Positions 1 to 9,293 of a stretch of DNA of 64,000 nt are shown one piece after another. The position numbers were made by a program, and so were the translations under genes. The stretch covers positions 1,798,001 to 1,862,000 of the forward strand of contig CAMRHE010000197.1 in NCBI GenBank assembly GCA_947044405.1, given 5' to 3'. Source of the DNA: Leptodactylus fallax. Its lineage: Eukaryota; Chordata; Amphibia; Anura; Leptodactylidae. Each line of letters opens with the position of its first letter. The stretch's first letter is position 1. The notes beneath the pieces are model-generated. The model did not search any database. It worked only from the letters and a program-made list of their open reading frames with translations, and was not told where the DNA came from.

Positions 1-515
1 TCTCCTTCACCATGGTTTTCCTCTGCTCCACTAATAGTTAATTTTAGCCTTACCTGTGTGATTGACATCCTATCGGCCTATCAAGTCTGAGGCGGGTTCT
101 TCCTTCCTATTTATTGTTTGCTCTCATTCACATTGGCGCTTGCTATTGCCATGTGCATACTGGCTATTGCTCCTTGCTGTTTTGTTACCTGTATTCTTAT
201 TCCTGAACTCTGGCTTACCTTTGACTATTCACTTGGATTTTGATTCTGTACTGCATTGCTCGACTGTTACTGACCACTTGGCTAGCTGACCTCCCTTTTG
301 TTGTTGTTTGTTCTGTCTGCGTTCTGTGTTGTCACTTATATTAAGAAGGGATTGTCGACCATTTGCTGGTTGTCGCCTAGGACAGATCGGGCAAGTAGCC
401 AGGGACAGTGGGGGTGGGGGGCGTTACAGCTTAGGGTTCACTGTCTTGTTGTGCCCCTCCCCCCAGAGTTCACCAGCAGCTACTGGGGCATCGCTCCTCT
501 AGCAATTCCCTTACA
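1..515 (+). mobile_element. LTR-like repeat, right part, cut by window start
   Basis: This stretch is related along much of its length to 55846-56418 in the same orientation. Shared blocks include a GTGATTGACA segment followed by a CAAG..GGGTTCT block, a GGACAG..GGCAAGTAG..GGGACAG block, and an end rich in CAGCAGCT. It ends with a TTACA at 511-515, the kind of CA end expected of an LTR. No open frame of note is present and the short frames inside it are not coding. The left end lies outside the window, so the target duplication cannot be tested. It is most likely the remainder of a solo LTR. Confidence 0.45.
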
Positions 516-685
516 TTACTGCACATTTTTACACATACAGTTGAACTTTGTTATTATTCAACATTAGAGCTAAACAAAAATTACATAGTTTTGTAAAAAA
601 AAAAATTCATCTTATTTGAGGAAATATGTTCTATTAATCATTTTACCTAGAACAAAGATCCTGTTTTAGTTTTACCTAAAGCCCC
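516..685. other. Unassigned AT-rich spacer
   Basis: Between the LTR-like end and the first MITE there is AT-rich sequence with a short A run near 596-605. I see no gene or repeat structure in it. Confidence 0.5.
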
Positions 686-1032
686 TTAAAGGGGTTGTCC
701 AGGAATCTCAGTACTTGGGCAGAAGGATGGTGAAAGTGAACAAAAAAAAAAAAAAATTATAGTCAGCTGTTCCAACTGGAAGTCTATTACGATGCCAATC
801 GGCGGCTTCTGCAGCCTAAGGAAAGGAAGTGACATAAGTCAGTGATGTCAAAGATTCCCTTCCTGTGACCACTGAGGTCTCTGATTGGTCTCAGTGGTCA
901 CATGCGCACTGGACCAGACAGCGGCGAAGGACACTGGCGCGCTGGGGACAGGTAAGTATGATAATTATTTTTTTATGTTTCACCTTCCCTGGCCTCCTGC
1001 CCAAGTACTGAGAGTTCTGGAAATACCTTTAA
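686..1032. mobile_element. T2/Kolobok-like foldback MITE
   Basis: The unit begins TTAAAGGGG at 686 and ends CCTTTAA at 1026-1032. Its arms pair: CAGTACTTGGGC near 709 has its complement GCCCAAGTACTG near 1000. The TTAA at each end (686-689 and 1029-1032) and the TTAAAGG start match the T2 pattern known from Xenopus. It is non-coding and non-autonomous. Confidence 0.6.
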
Positions 1033-1208
1033 GTTTAGCTGCAGCATTGGTAAAAGTATAAAGATCATCCAGGCACAAAAATTTGATGTGAGGGCACAAA
1101 AGAAGATTGGGATTGGCATAGAGGATAAATATGGTGGCCAGGGGTAATTATTGTATGTTTATGGAGGACAGCATATATTCTGTATGTCAAAAATGTAGTT
1201 CATGCATA
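1033..1208. other. Unassigned spacer
   Basis: No gene or repeat structure recognised between the MITE and the first Tc1 element. Confidence 0.4.
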
Positions 1209-1210
1209 TA

Positions 1211-2864
1211 CAGTGCCTTGCGAAAGTATTCGGCCCCCTTGAACTTTTCAACCTTTTGCCACATTTCAGGCTTTTTAGACATAAGGATATAAAATTTTAA
1301 TTTTTTGGTGAAGAATCAACAACAAGTGGGACACAATCATGAAGTGGAACGAAATTTATTGGATATTTTAAACTTTTGTAAAAATTAAAAAACTGAAAAG
1401 TGTTGCGTGCCAAATTATTTGGCCCCCTTAAGTTAATACTTTGTAGCGCCAACTTTTGCTGTGATTACAGCTGCAAGTCACTTGGGGTATGTCTCTATCA
1501 GTTTTGCACATCGAGAGACTGAAATTCTTGCCCATTCTTCCTTGGAAAACAGCTCGAGCTCAGTGAGGTTGGATGAAGAGCGTTTGTGAACAGCAGTTTT
1601 CAGCTCTTTCCACAGATTCTCGATTGGATTCAGGTCTGGACTTTGACTTGGCCAGTCTAACACCTGGATACGCTTATTTGTGAACCACTCCATTGTAGAT
1701 TTTGCTTTATGTTTGGGATCATTGTCTTGTTGGAAGATAAATCTCCGTCCCAGTCTCAGGTCTTTTGCAGATTCCAACAGGTTTTCTTCCAGAATGGTCC
1801 TGTATTTGGCTCCATCCATCTTCCCATCAATTTTAACCATCTTCCCTCTCCCTGCTGAAGAAAAGCAGGCCCAAACCATGATGCTGCCACAACCATGTTT
1901 GACAGTGGGGATGGTGTGTTCAGGGTGATGAGCTGTGTTGCTTATACGCCAAACATATCGTTTTGCATTGTGGCCAAAAAGTTTGACTTTGGTTTCATCT
2001 GACCAGAGCACCTTCTTCCACATGTTTGGTGTGTCTCCCAGTTGGCTTGTGGCAAACTTTAAACGAGACTTTTTATGGATATCTTTGAGAAATGGCTTTC
2101 TTCTTGCCACTCTTCCATAAAGGCCAGATTTGTGCAGTGTACGACTGATTGTTGTCCTATGGACATATTCTCCTACCTCAGTTGCAGATCTCTGCAGTTC
2201 ATCCAGAGTGATCATGGGCCTCTTGGCTGCATCTCTCATCAGTCTTCTCCTTGTTTGAGATGAAAGTTTAGAGGGACGGCCGGGTCTTGGTAGATTTGCA
2301 GTGGTCTGATACTCCTTCCATTTCAATACGATCACTTGCACAGTGCTCCTTGGGAAGTTTAAAGTTTGGGAAATCTTTTTGTATCCAAATCCGGCTTTAA
2401 ACTTCTCCACAACAGTATCACGGACCTGCCTGGTGTGTTCCTTGGTCTTCATGATGCTCTCTGCACTTTAAACAGAACCCTGAGACTATCACAGAGCAGG
2501 TGCATTTATACGGAGACCTGATTACACACAGGTGGATTATATTATTCATCATCAGTCATTTAGGATAACATTGGATCATTCAGAGATCCTCACTGAACTT
2601 CTGGGGTGAGTTTGCTGCACTGAAAGTAAAGGGGCCGAATAATATTGGACGCCCCACTTTTCAGTTTTTTACTTTTTACAAAAGTTTAAAATAATCAAAA
2701 AATTTCGTTCCACTTCACAATTGTGTCCCACTTGTTGTTGATTCTTCACCAAAAAATTAAAATTTTATATCTTTATGTTTGAAGCCTGAAATGGGGCAAA
2801 AGGTTGAAAAGTTAAGGGGGAAGAGACCAGGGGGCCGAATACCCCCCCCTTTGGCAAGGCACTG
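1211..2864 (-). mobile_element. Tc1-like (DD34E) transposon, copy 1, nearly complete
   Basis: This is a 1654-bp element bounded by terminal inverted repeats that start CAGTGCCTTGCGAAAG at 1211 and end with the complement at 2864. TA dinucleotides flank both ends (1209-1210, 2865-2866), as expected for Tc1/mariner insertion. The inverted repeats are long, more than 150 bp. The right arm has decayed, with a C run near 2842. It carries one transposase frame on the minus strand. A sister copy lies at 25688-27243 and a lone arm fragment at 8756-8889. The same terminal sequence is, from memory, widespread in fish, frogs and lampreys. Confidence 0.92.
1433..2452 (-). pseudogene. Tc1-like DD34E transposase with one late stop codon
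   Basis: Reading from the ATG at 2452, the frame runs 324 codons to a TGA at 1478-1480. The same frame then continues for 14 more codons to the natural stop at 1433-1435, where the protein would end in ATKY as in copy 2. A full product would be 339 residues, the usual Tc1 length. The N-terminus holds a paired-like helix-turn-helix region (about residues 10-110) with a GRPS hinge near 58. The catalytic triad is D152 (SDETK), D243 (QQDNDPKH) and E278 (NPIENLW), with 34 residues between the last two, so DD34E. Only the C-terminal tail is lost to the stop. The enzyme would cut and paste the element by binding its inverted repeats in the nucleus. Whether the truncated form is active cannot be told from sequence. 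Confidence 0.9.
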
Positions 2865-2866
2865 TA

Positions 2867-3052
2867 TGAGAACCTGATGTCCATACTAAATGCATTCTTG
2901 TTATGCAGGATAGGAATTTGTATTACTATGAATTTGGATTTAAAAGATGTTTGCGGGGAAAGGGCTTTCTAAAAATGTCTTAATTTTTTCATGTTTAATA
3001 AGTTATTTTCTTATTGTATTCATGTTCTATGTAATATTTTTTTTACATTTTA
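2867..3052. other. Unassigned spacer
   Basis: AT-rich sequence between two transposons, with no recognisable gene. Confidence 0.4.
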
Positions 3053-3064
3053 CTATATATATAG

Positions 3065-3100
<36 letters not shown>
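3053..3100. repeat. TA-rich microsatellite
   Basis: TATATA-rich tract directly abutting the left end of the next Tc1 MITE. A TA tract is a ready target for Tc1/mariner insertion. Confidence 0.8.
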
Positions 3101-3103
<3 letters not shown>

Positions 3104-3553
3104 TACAGACCAAACGTTTGGACACACCTTCTCATTCCAAGAGTTTTCTGTATTTTCATGACTATAAAAATTGTAGATTCACACTGAAGGCATCAAAACT
3201 ATGAATTAACACATGTGGAATTAAATACTTAACAAAAAAATGTGAAACAACTGAAAATATGTCTTATATTCTAGGTTCTTCAAAGTAGCCACCTTTTGCT
3301 TTGATTACTGCTTTGCACACTCTTGGCATTCTCTTGATGAGCTTCAAGAGGTAGTCACCCCCCCCCCCCCCTGAAGAACCTAGAATATAAGACATACTTT
3401 CAGTTGTTTCACACTTTTTTGTTAAGTATATAATTCCACATGTGTTAATTCATAGTTTTGATGCCTTCAGTGTGAATCTACAATTTTTATAGTCATGAAA
3501 ATACAGAAAACTCTTGGAATGAGAAGGTGTGTCCAAACTTTTGGTTTGTACTG
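3101..3553 (-). mobile_element. Deleted Tc1-like element (MITE) with a transposase tail
   Basis: Two arms of about 180 bp face each other, starting CAGTACAGACC at 3101 and ending with the complement at 3553. TA lies on both sides (3099-3100 and 3554-3555). The centre (about 3280-3365) still reads on the minus strand as the last residues of a transposase (IKRMPRVCKAVIKAKGG, then YFEE). Everything upstream of that is missing, so it cannot encode an enzyme. A poly-C run at 3359-3371 marks the deletion area. The family differs from the DD34E copies by its inverted repeats. Confidence 0.85.
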
Positions 3554-3588
3554 TATATATATACAGTATATATACATTTATTTATATA

Positions 3589-4574
3589 CATTGGGTACGG
3601 AAAGTATTCAGACCCCTTTAAATTTTTCACTCTTTGTTTCATTGTAGCCATTTACTAAAAGCAAAAAAGTTCATTTTATTTCTCATTAATGTACACTCAA
3701 CACCAAATCTTGACAAAAAACCCCCCAGAAATGTAGATATATTTGCAAATTTATTAAAAAAGAAAAACTAAATTATCACATGGTCATAAGTATTCAGACC
3801 CTTTGCTCAGTATTGAGTAGAAACACCCTTTTGAGCTAGTACAGCCATGAGTCTTCTTGGGAATGATGCAAGTTTTTCACATCTGGATTTGGGGATCCTC
3901 TGCCATTCTTCCTTGCAGATCCTCTCCAGTTCCGTCAGGTCATGGTGAACGTTGGTGGACAGCCATTTTCAGGTCTCTCCAGAGATGCTCAATTGGGTTG
4001 AGGTCAGGGCTCTGGCTGGGCCAGTCAAGAATGGTCACAGAGTTTTTCCGAAGCCACTCCTTTGTTATTTTAGCTGTGTGCTTAGGGTCATTGTCTTATT
4101 GGAAGGTAAACAGAAGCCCTTGGATGCCGCGGTCATGCTCTCTCTCTCTCTCCAGCACGGACAACTTTTATTCATGTGGAAGGATCTGCTAACAAACAAA
4201 GACTACCCAATCACATCACTAGAGAATATCTTGTGACCATCTGATCAAGTCCAATCAGTTTAATTAAACACAGCTGGACTCCAATGAAGGAGTAGAACCA
4301 TCTCAAGGAGGATTAGAAGGAAATGGACAGCATATGAGTTAAATATGAGTGTCACAGCAAAGGGTCTGAATACTTATGACCATGTGATATTTCAGTTTTT
4401 CTTTTTTAATAAATTTGCAAAAATATCTGCATTTCTGTTTTTTTTTCTGCCAAGATGGGGTGCTGCGTGTACATTAATAGGAAATAAAATGAACTTTTTT
4501 GCTTTTAGCAAATGGCTGCAACGAAACAAAGAGTGAAAAATTTAAAGGGGTCTGAAAACTTTGCGTACCCACTG
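3589..4574 (-). mobile_element. Internally deleted Tc1-like transposon
   Basis: The ends are CATTGGGTACGG at 3589 and the complement of CAGTGGGTACGC at 4574, flanked by TA at 3587-3588 and 4575-4576. Inverted repeat arms of roughly 200 bp remain, with the AAAGTATTCAGACCCCTT motif near the left end. The centre keeps part of the transposase. A CTCTCTCTC run at 4138-4153 sits where the deletion occurred. It starts 36 bp after the previous MITE and ends 10 bp before the hAT-like element. Confidence 0.85.
3850..4120 (-). pseudogene. Tc1-like transposase fragment, catalytic C-terminal half
   Basis: Minus-strand translation gives [10 protein letters not shown] near 4100 and [11 protein letters not shown] near 3990, which are the second Asp and the Glu of a Tc1 DDE domain. 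The first Asp and the whole DNA-binding half are absent, removed by the internal deletion at about 4120-4160. Plus-strand frames over this region are shadows of it. It is a dead fragment. Confidence 0.8.
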
Positions 4575-5095
4575 TATTTTCAGCCAGGGCCGGTTTTAGA
4601 CAAACTGTGGCCCTGGGCAAAATTAACAGCAGGGCCCCAAATGCTGATATATCAACAACACCATCATATTTCCAGTGGCAGCCCCTTTAATAACGCCCCC
4701 TTTCTGTCCGAAAACAGTAACAACCACCCCCCCTTATGCCCACAAACAATTCAAATACCCACTTTTGTACCGCCTAATAGATTTTCGCACCCCCTCATCA
4801 GTTATTATAGAGCCTCCTTATAAATAATAGTCCCTACTTATAAACAGTGCCACACATCAGTAATAGTTCCCCCTTATTAGTAATAGCCCCCCTCATAAAT
4901 AATACTGCTCCCTTATAAATAGCCACCCATATTAATAGCCCTCTCATGAATAATAGTTCACCTTATAAATAATAGTCCAAATTATCAAAATTAGCCCTTT
5001 TATAAATATTAGCCCTCCTAACAATAATACCCATCCTTATAAAGTTTACCTCTTATAACTAAAAAGGACCATATTAGAATATCCGCCTCCATATA

Positions 5096-5098
<3 letters not shown>

Positions 5099-5153
<55 letters not shown>
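5099..5153. repeat. TA dinucleotide microsatellite
   Basis: About 27 uninterrupted TA units inside the minisatellite. Confidence 0.95.
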
Positions 5154-5156
<3 letters not shown>

Positions 5157-5627
5157 CCCCTTATTATAGGCCTATTATAAATAGTTCTTCCCTTATAAAT
5201 AATAGCCCACCTTATATATAACAGTCTCCCCCTTATAACAATCCACCTTATATATAATAGTTCCTATCCTATAATAGCCCCCTTATATGTAATAGTCTCC
5301 CCCTTATAAATAACAGTTCCCCGTTTATATATATCAGACTCCTCCTATATAATAATTCCTCTCTTATAATAGCCCTCCTTATATAAAACAGTTCTTCCAT
5401 TATAGATAATAGCCCCCTTATATACAGTATGTCTCCCTCTTATAACAGCCCCTTTATATATAATAGTTCCCCCTTATAATAGCCCACTTATATTTATTAG
5501 CCCCCCCCCCTTATATATAACCGTCTCCCCCTTATAATAGCCCCCCTTGTATATAATTCCTTTCTTATAATAGTGCCCCTTATGCATAATAGTTCCTCCA
5601 TTATAAATACTAGCCTCCTTATATATA

Positions 5628-5951
5628 CAGTGGGGGGAAAAAGTATTTAGTCAGCCACCAATTGTGAAAGTTCTCCCACTTAAAAAGATGAGAGAGGCCT
5701 GTAATTGTCATCATAGGTAGAACTCAACTATGAGAGACAAAATGAGAAAACAAATCCAGAAAATCACATTGTTTGCAAATTTGCAAATAAATTCTTTTAA
5801 AAACAGACAATGTGATTTTCTAGATATGTTTTCTCATTTTGTCTCTCATAGTTGAGGTCTACCTATGATGTCAATTACAGGCCTCTCTCATCTTTTTAAG
5901 TGGGAGAACTTGCACAATTGGTGGCTGACTAAATACTTTTTTTCCCCACTG
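5628..5951. mobile_element. Tc1-type palindromic MITE, nested
   Basis: A 324-bp near-perfect palindrome. It begins CAGTGGGGGGAAAAAG at 5628 and ends with the complement at 5951, with TA at 5626-5627 and 5952-5953. The arms include the block GTATTTAGTCAGCCACC and its complement. It has no coding content. It inserted into the minisatellite of the surrounding hAT-like element. Confidence 0.9.
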
Positions 5952-6751
5952 TAAAAGTTTCCCCCTTATAATAGCCCCTTATATATAATAGTTCCTTTAT
6001 AATAGCCCTCCTTATATATAATAGTCCCCCCTTATAATAGCTCCCCTCTCTTATAATAACCCCCTTATTTATAATAGTTTCAACCTTATAATAGCCCCAC
6101 TTATTTGCAATAGTTCTCCCCTTTTAAAGGTGGCTATTATAAGGGGTACTATTATACTATTATTTATAAGGGGGAACTATTATTTATAAAGGTGCTGTTA
6201 TAAGGGAGGAACTATAGTATAAGGGGACTAAAATAAGGGGGGAACAATTATATACAATACCCCCATAAATATATATATATGTCATCTCTTATAATAACCC
6301 TTTATATGTAAGTTTCCCCTTACAAATAATACTTCACCCTTAAAATAGCCCCCTTATATTTAATAGCCCCCTCTATAAATAATAGTTTTCCCCCTTAGCA
6401 GGTAATCCCTTTCCCTTACCAGAAAACAATAAATCTTTTACTCACCTTACCACACTCCCACGATGAGTGGAGCAGTTGCAGACTCTCCCCGTAGTAGCGG
6501 CACAGGTGGCGCGATGCAGTGACGTCATCACGCCACCTGTGCCGCGACGTTCTGTGCGTTACCGGCGGTCCTCAATAGCAGAGCAGGGTCTTTTCAGCTC
6601 CTGCTCTGTCATAGGATTAAGCTATATCAGTGTGCACAGCACAGCATGCCAATACAGCTGTGGAGCTCACGGGATTGCTCCGAATCCCGGGGGCCCCTTG
6701 GGGACGGGGGCCCTGGGCAATTGCCCAGTTTTCCCCCCCAACGCCGTCCCT

Positions 6752-7395
6752 GTTTACAGCAACCCAGGGAAGAATGGTAATAATAGTCATGTTGTGGTGC
6801 TCACGGTGGCCAGGTTTGTTTATCAAACTTTTAGGACTGTGCAGTAATCAGAGGGCCTGCAGTGCTGATGGTGGTTGTAGTTATTCCCCTGGGCACACAC
6901 TGACATGATGTATCCTAGATGATGGTAGTTGAAGTGCCCTTGTTGGTGTGATGTAAGAATGAATAGAAAGCAGACAGGAGTAACTTGCAATAAAAGTCAT
7001 GCTTCAATGGAAGCAAATTATGCTAGGGCTACAGAGGGAGAAGAGGTGAAACCAGATTTTTTTTGTCTTTGTTATACTGAGAAAGTGCAGAAAAATCTCC
7101 TGCTTCGCAGCAATTCTTCAGAACATAATACTTGTTAACTTTTGAAGTTCCCAGTGACAGGGCGCAAATCTTATTCATTCAGTATGGTGTGGACATGAAC
7201 TTCCAGAGCAACTTGAAAGTTGCAAAGACTCGCTGGGTAATGTCAGAGAATTTATGGCACAGCTGTTGCCATGAGGCCTGGTGAATCATCTCCTCCCAGG
7301 ATAAACTTGCTGAGCAGAGCTTTACCTCTTTCTTAGCTCATCTCCACCACCACAACAAAGCAGAAACAGGAAGGGCAATCCTCTACAAGCTGTAG
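6752..7395. other. No gene seen
   Basis: Apart from the 8-bp duplication at 6752-6759, I recognise nothing in this 640-bp stretch. The frames of 60-90 codons lack any family resemblance and probably arise by chance. Confidence 0.4.
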
Positions 7396-7583
7396 CTCCA
7401 CCTCCTTCCAGAAGCAAACCAAGGAAGCATAACAATAAGGATTTACACTGCACTCAGTAACTAATTTTCACCCTATCACTAAAGATTACAAACAAAAAAA
7501 AGTGTAAAGATTAACACAAACCAGAATTCTGGAAAAACTGAACACATAACATGCTTAGTAGTATACTACTGGGACACTGCATG
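7396..7583 (-). repeat. Direct repeat, copy 1 (pair with 8381-8573)
   Basis: About 188 bp starting CTCCACCTCCTTCCAG and ending GGGACACTGCAT recurs at 8381-8573 in the same orientation with roughly 85 percent identity by eye. The copies are about 1 kb apart. The strand is assigned from the hammerhead-like motif at 7706-7761, which reads on the minus strand and lies just upstream of this copy. Confidence 0.8.
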
Positions 7584-8380
7584 TACCAGCTGAGTGATCA
7601 GCTCAAGAAAAAAATTGCCAGGCTCCTCACCAATGGGTGCAAATTTGAAAGTCATCAGGCAATGTAGCTTCAGACGATTTTTCTATTAGAAATGTCGCAG
7701 ATACAGATAATGCGTTTCGGGGTATTTAATTGCAAACAGCAATTAACCCCTTCCTCAGATCAACAGGACATACAAAACATGAACTGAACAAGTGGGGGAA
7801 AAAATAGTCCTGCCACAAATGTGATTGGTTGCATGACCATACCTAGCAGGTGATCACTAATTAATATGTAGCCCACAGACATTATGCAAATGTACAAATA
7901 TGCAATCTAAATATACAATATGAATAAATATACAATATGGATAAATAAATAGGAAATAAACAGATTGATAAATATACAATATAATATAAATAAATAAATA
8001 AATGAATTAATAAATGAAAGGGAAAAAATGGATTGCTACACAAAGAAGACAAAATATATATCTTGTACCACCACATACAGTAAATAGATAGGTAGGCAAA
8101 GAGTCTTCTAATTTAATAATCCATAAAAAAAAATAAGTGTGAGGTTTTCTTTAAAAACACATGAAGTTTATGATATCTAATATTAGCACATCAGTAGATG
8201 AGTAACTGACCTTTATGATTTTGTTGTATGACATTTCTTACTGTGATACAAATTCAGTGGCTGGCAGGCAAGTGGAGTGCCTCGTGGCAGACACCCGTGC
8301 ATGCGCTGTGTCAAGTGGAGCGCACGCTCTTCTATGTTTACTATAAGATGCTGTAATACAGCAAGTATGTGTGTAGAGTA
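7584..8380. other. Spacer between direct repeats; AT-rich tract
   Basis: This holds the weak hammerhead-like motif at 7706-7761 and an ATAAATA-type low-complexity tract at about 7915-8015. GC rises near 8260-8330. No gene recognised. Confidence 0.45.
7706..7761 (-). ncRNA. Hammerhead-like motif, degenerate candidate
   Basis: On the minus strand: GAT, then CTGAGGAA (7751-7758), a long stem (GGGGTTAATTGC with GCAATTAAATACCCC), then GAAACGCATT (7709-7718) and ATC. Stem I would be only 3 bp (GAT/ATC) and stem III is disrupted. The order of parts matches the better candidates at 12065-12130, 29063-29105 and 33151-33194. Catalysis is doubtful here. Confidence 0.25.
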
Positions 8381-8573
8381 CTCCACCTCCTTCCAGAAGC
8401 AAACCAAGGATGCTTAATAGTAAGGATTTAAACTACTCTCAGTAACTAATTTTCACCCTATCACTCCTAAAGATACAAACAAAAAAAGTCCAAAGAATAA
8501 CACAAACCAGAATTCTGGCAAAACGGAACATATAACATAACATGTTTAGTAGTATACTACTGGGACACTGCAT
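8381..8573 (-). repeat. Direct repeat, copy 2 (pair with 7396-7583)
   Basis: Second copy of the 190-bp repeat described at 7396, with the same order and orientation and several small indels. Paired direct repeats around a unique interior suggest either a segmental duplication or the terminal repeats of a retroelement. Confidence 0.8.
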
Positions 8574-8755
8574 ATTTGTTTGACAGCCTCTGTTATGGAT
8601 GCTGATATCAAAACGTGATTGATTCATGTCCTGATAACAGTATCCAGGCTAGAAGCTGTTCATTAAAGTCAGCAGTAAACATGCTTATGCTGCTGAATTG
8701 TCAAAATTACAAGGTTACAATACAGGAGTGATCAGTTATGGCTGCAGTTTATATT

Positions 8756-8889
8756 TTGGCACGCCCCACTTTTCAGTTTTTTATTTTTGTACAAAAGTTT
8801 AAAATATCCAATAAATTTCGTTCCGCTTCACGATTGTGTCCCACTTGTTGATTCTTCACCAAAAAATTAAAATTTTATATCCTTATGCT
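8756..8889. mobile_element. Lone inverted-repeat arm of the DD34E Tc1 family
   Basis: The block running from ACGCCCCACTTTTC through TTCGTTCCGCTTCAC to TTATATCCTTATG matches the inner part of the right arms of the Tc1 copies at 1211-2864 and 25688-27243. No element body lies beside it. The match stops abruptly at 8889, where LTR-like sequence starts. Confidence 0.8.
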
Positions 8890-9293
8890 TGTGTAAGAGA
8901 CAGCCAATGTTGTCCTAAGCTTTATTTGTCTGTATAAATTGTTAATGTTGAATATATTTCTGTGATTCTGTTCCTTTAAGACAGCAGCCATTGTAATTGT
9001 GACATGATGCTGGAGTGAGACCCCCCCCCCCTTTTATGTCAGCCTGCCTGTTCTGCAGACAGAGTGTGAGCAAAGAAGCAGGAAGTGACGAGACAGAGAG
9101 CAGCAGCCATCTTGGCAAGAGAGAAGACAGGTCTCTATGTTGTATTGAACTGGTGTGGAGATTTTTCTGTACAGCTAAGCTGTATCTTGGTCCAGAGACA
9201 AACAGAGTGTAAAGAGACAACAGGACTAGTGAGTCCACGTGAAAGGAACTGTGCTCAGTGGCTGATCAGTGAGACTGACATTGTGACTGTGTA

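Larger units (their letters stand above)
4790..6420. repeat. Degenerate minisatellite of CCCCTTATAAATAATAG-type units
   Basis: About 19-20-bp units of the form CCCCCTTATAAATAATAG repeat with many substitutions through this span. They are broken by a TA microsatellite and by the nested MITE. Near 6130-6250 the units run in inverted orientation (AAGGGGGAACTATTAT). Short frames here are not coding. Confidence 0.85.
4585..6751. mobile_element. hAT-like non-autonomous element carrying a minisatellite
   Basis: The ends are CAGGGCCGGTTTTAG at 4585 and CAACGCCGTCCCTG finishing at 6751, a short imperfect inverted pair. The flanking 8-mers are TTTTCAGC (4577-4584) and TTTACAGC (6752-6759), matching at 7 of 8 positions. 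An 8-bp duplication is the hAT signature. Inside are a GC-rich block near each end, a long array of short TTATAAATAATAG-type units, and a nested Tc1 MITE at 5628-5951. A short perfect palindrome around a TGACGTCA lies near 6510-6530. No transposase is present. Confidence 0.72.

Noticed and set aside
1680..2263. Plus-strand frames over the Tc1 copy 1 (and equivalents at 26121-26704 and 33623-34300)
   Set aside because: They are antisense shadows of transposase genes. The same frames recur in each copy because the DNA is homologous.
3857..4236. Plus-strand frames of 94-111 codons
   Set aside because: These are the antisense of a Tc1 transposase fragment and include the deletion scar with the CT run.
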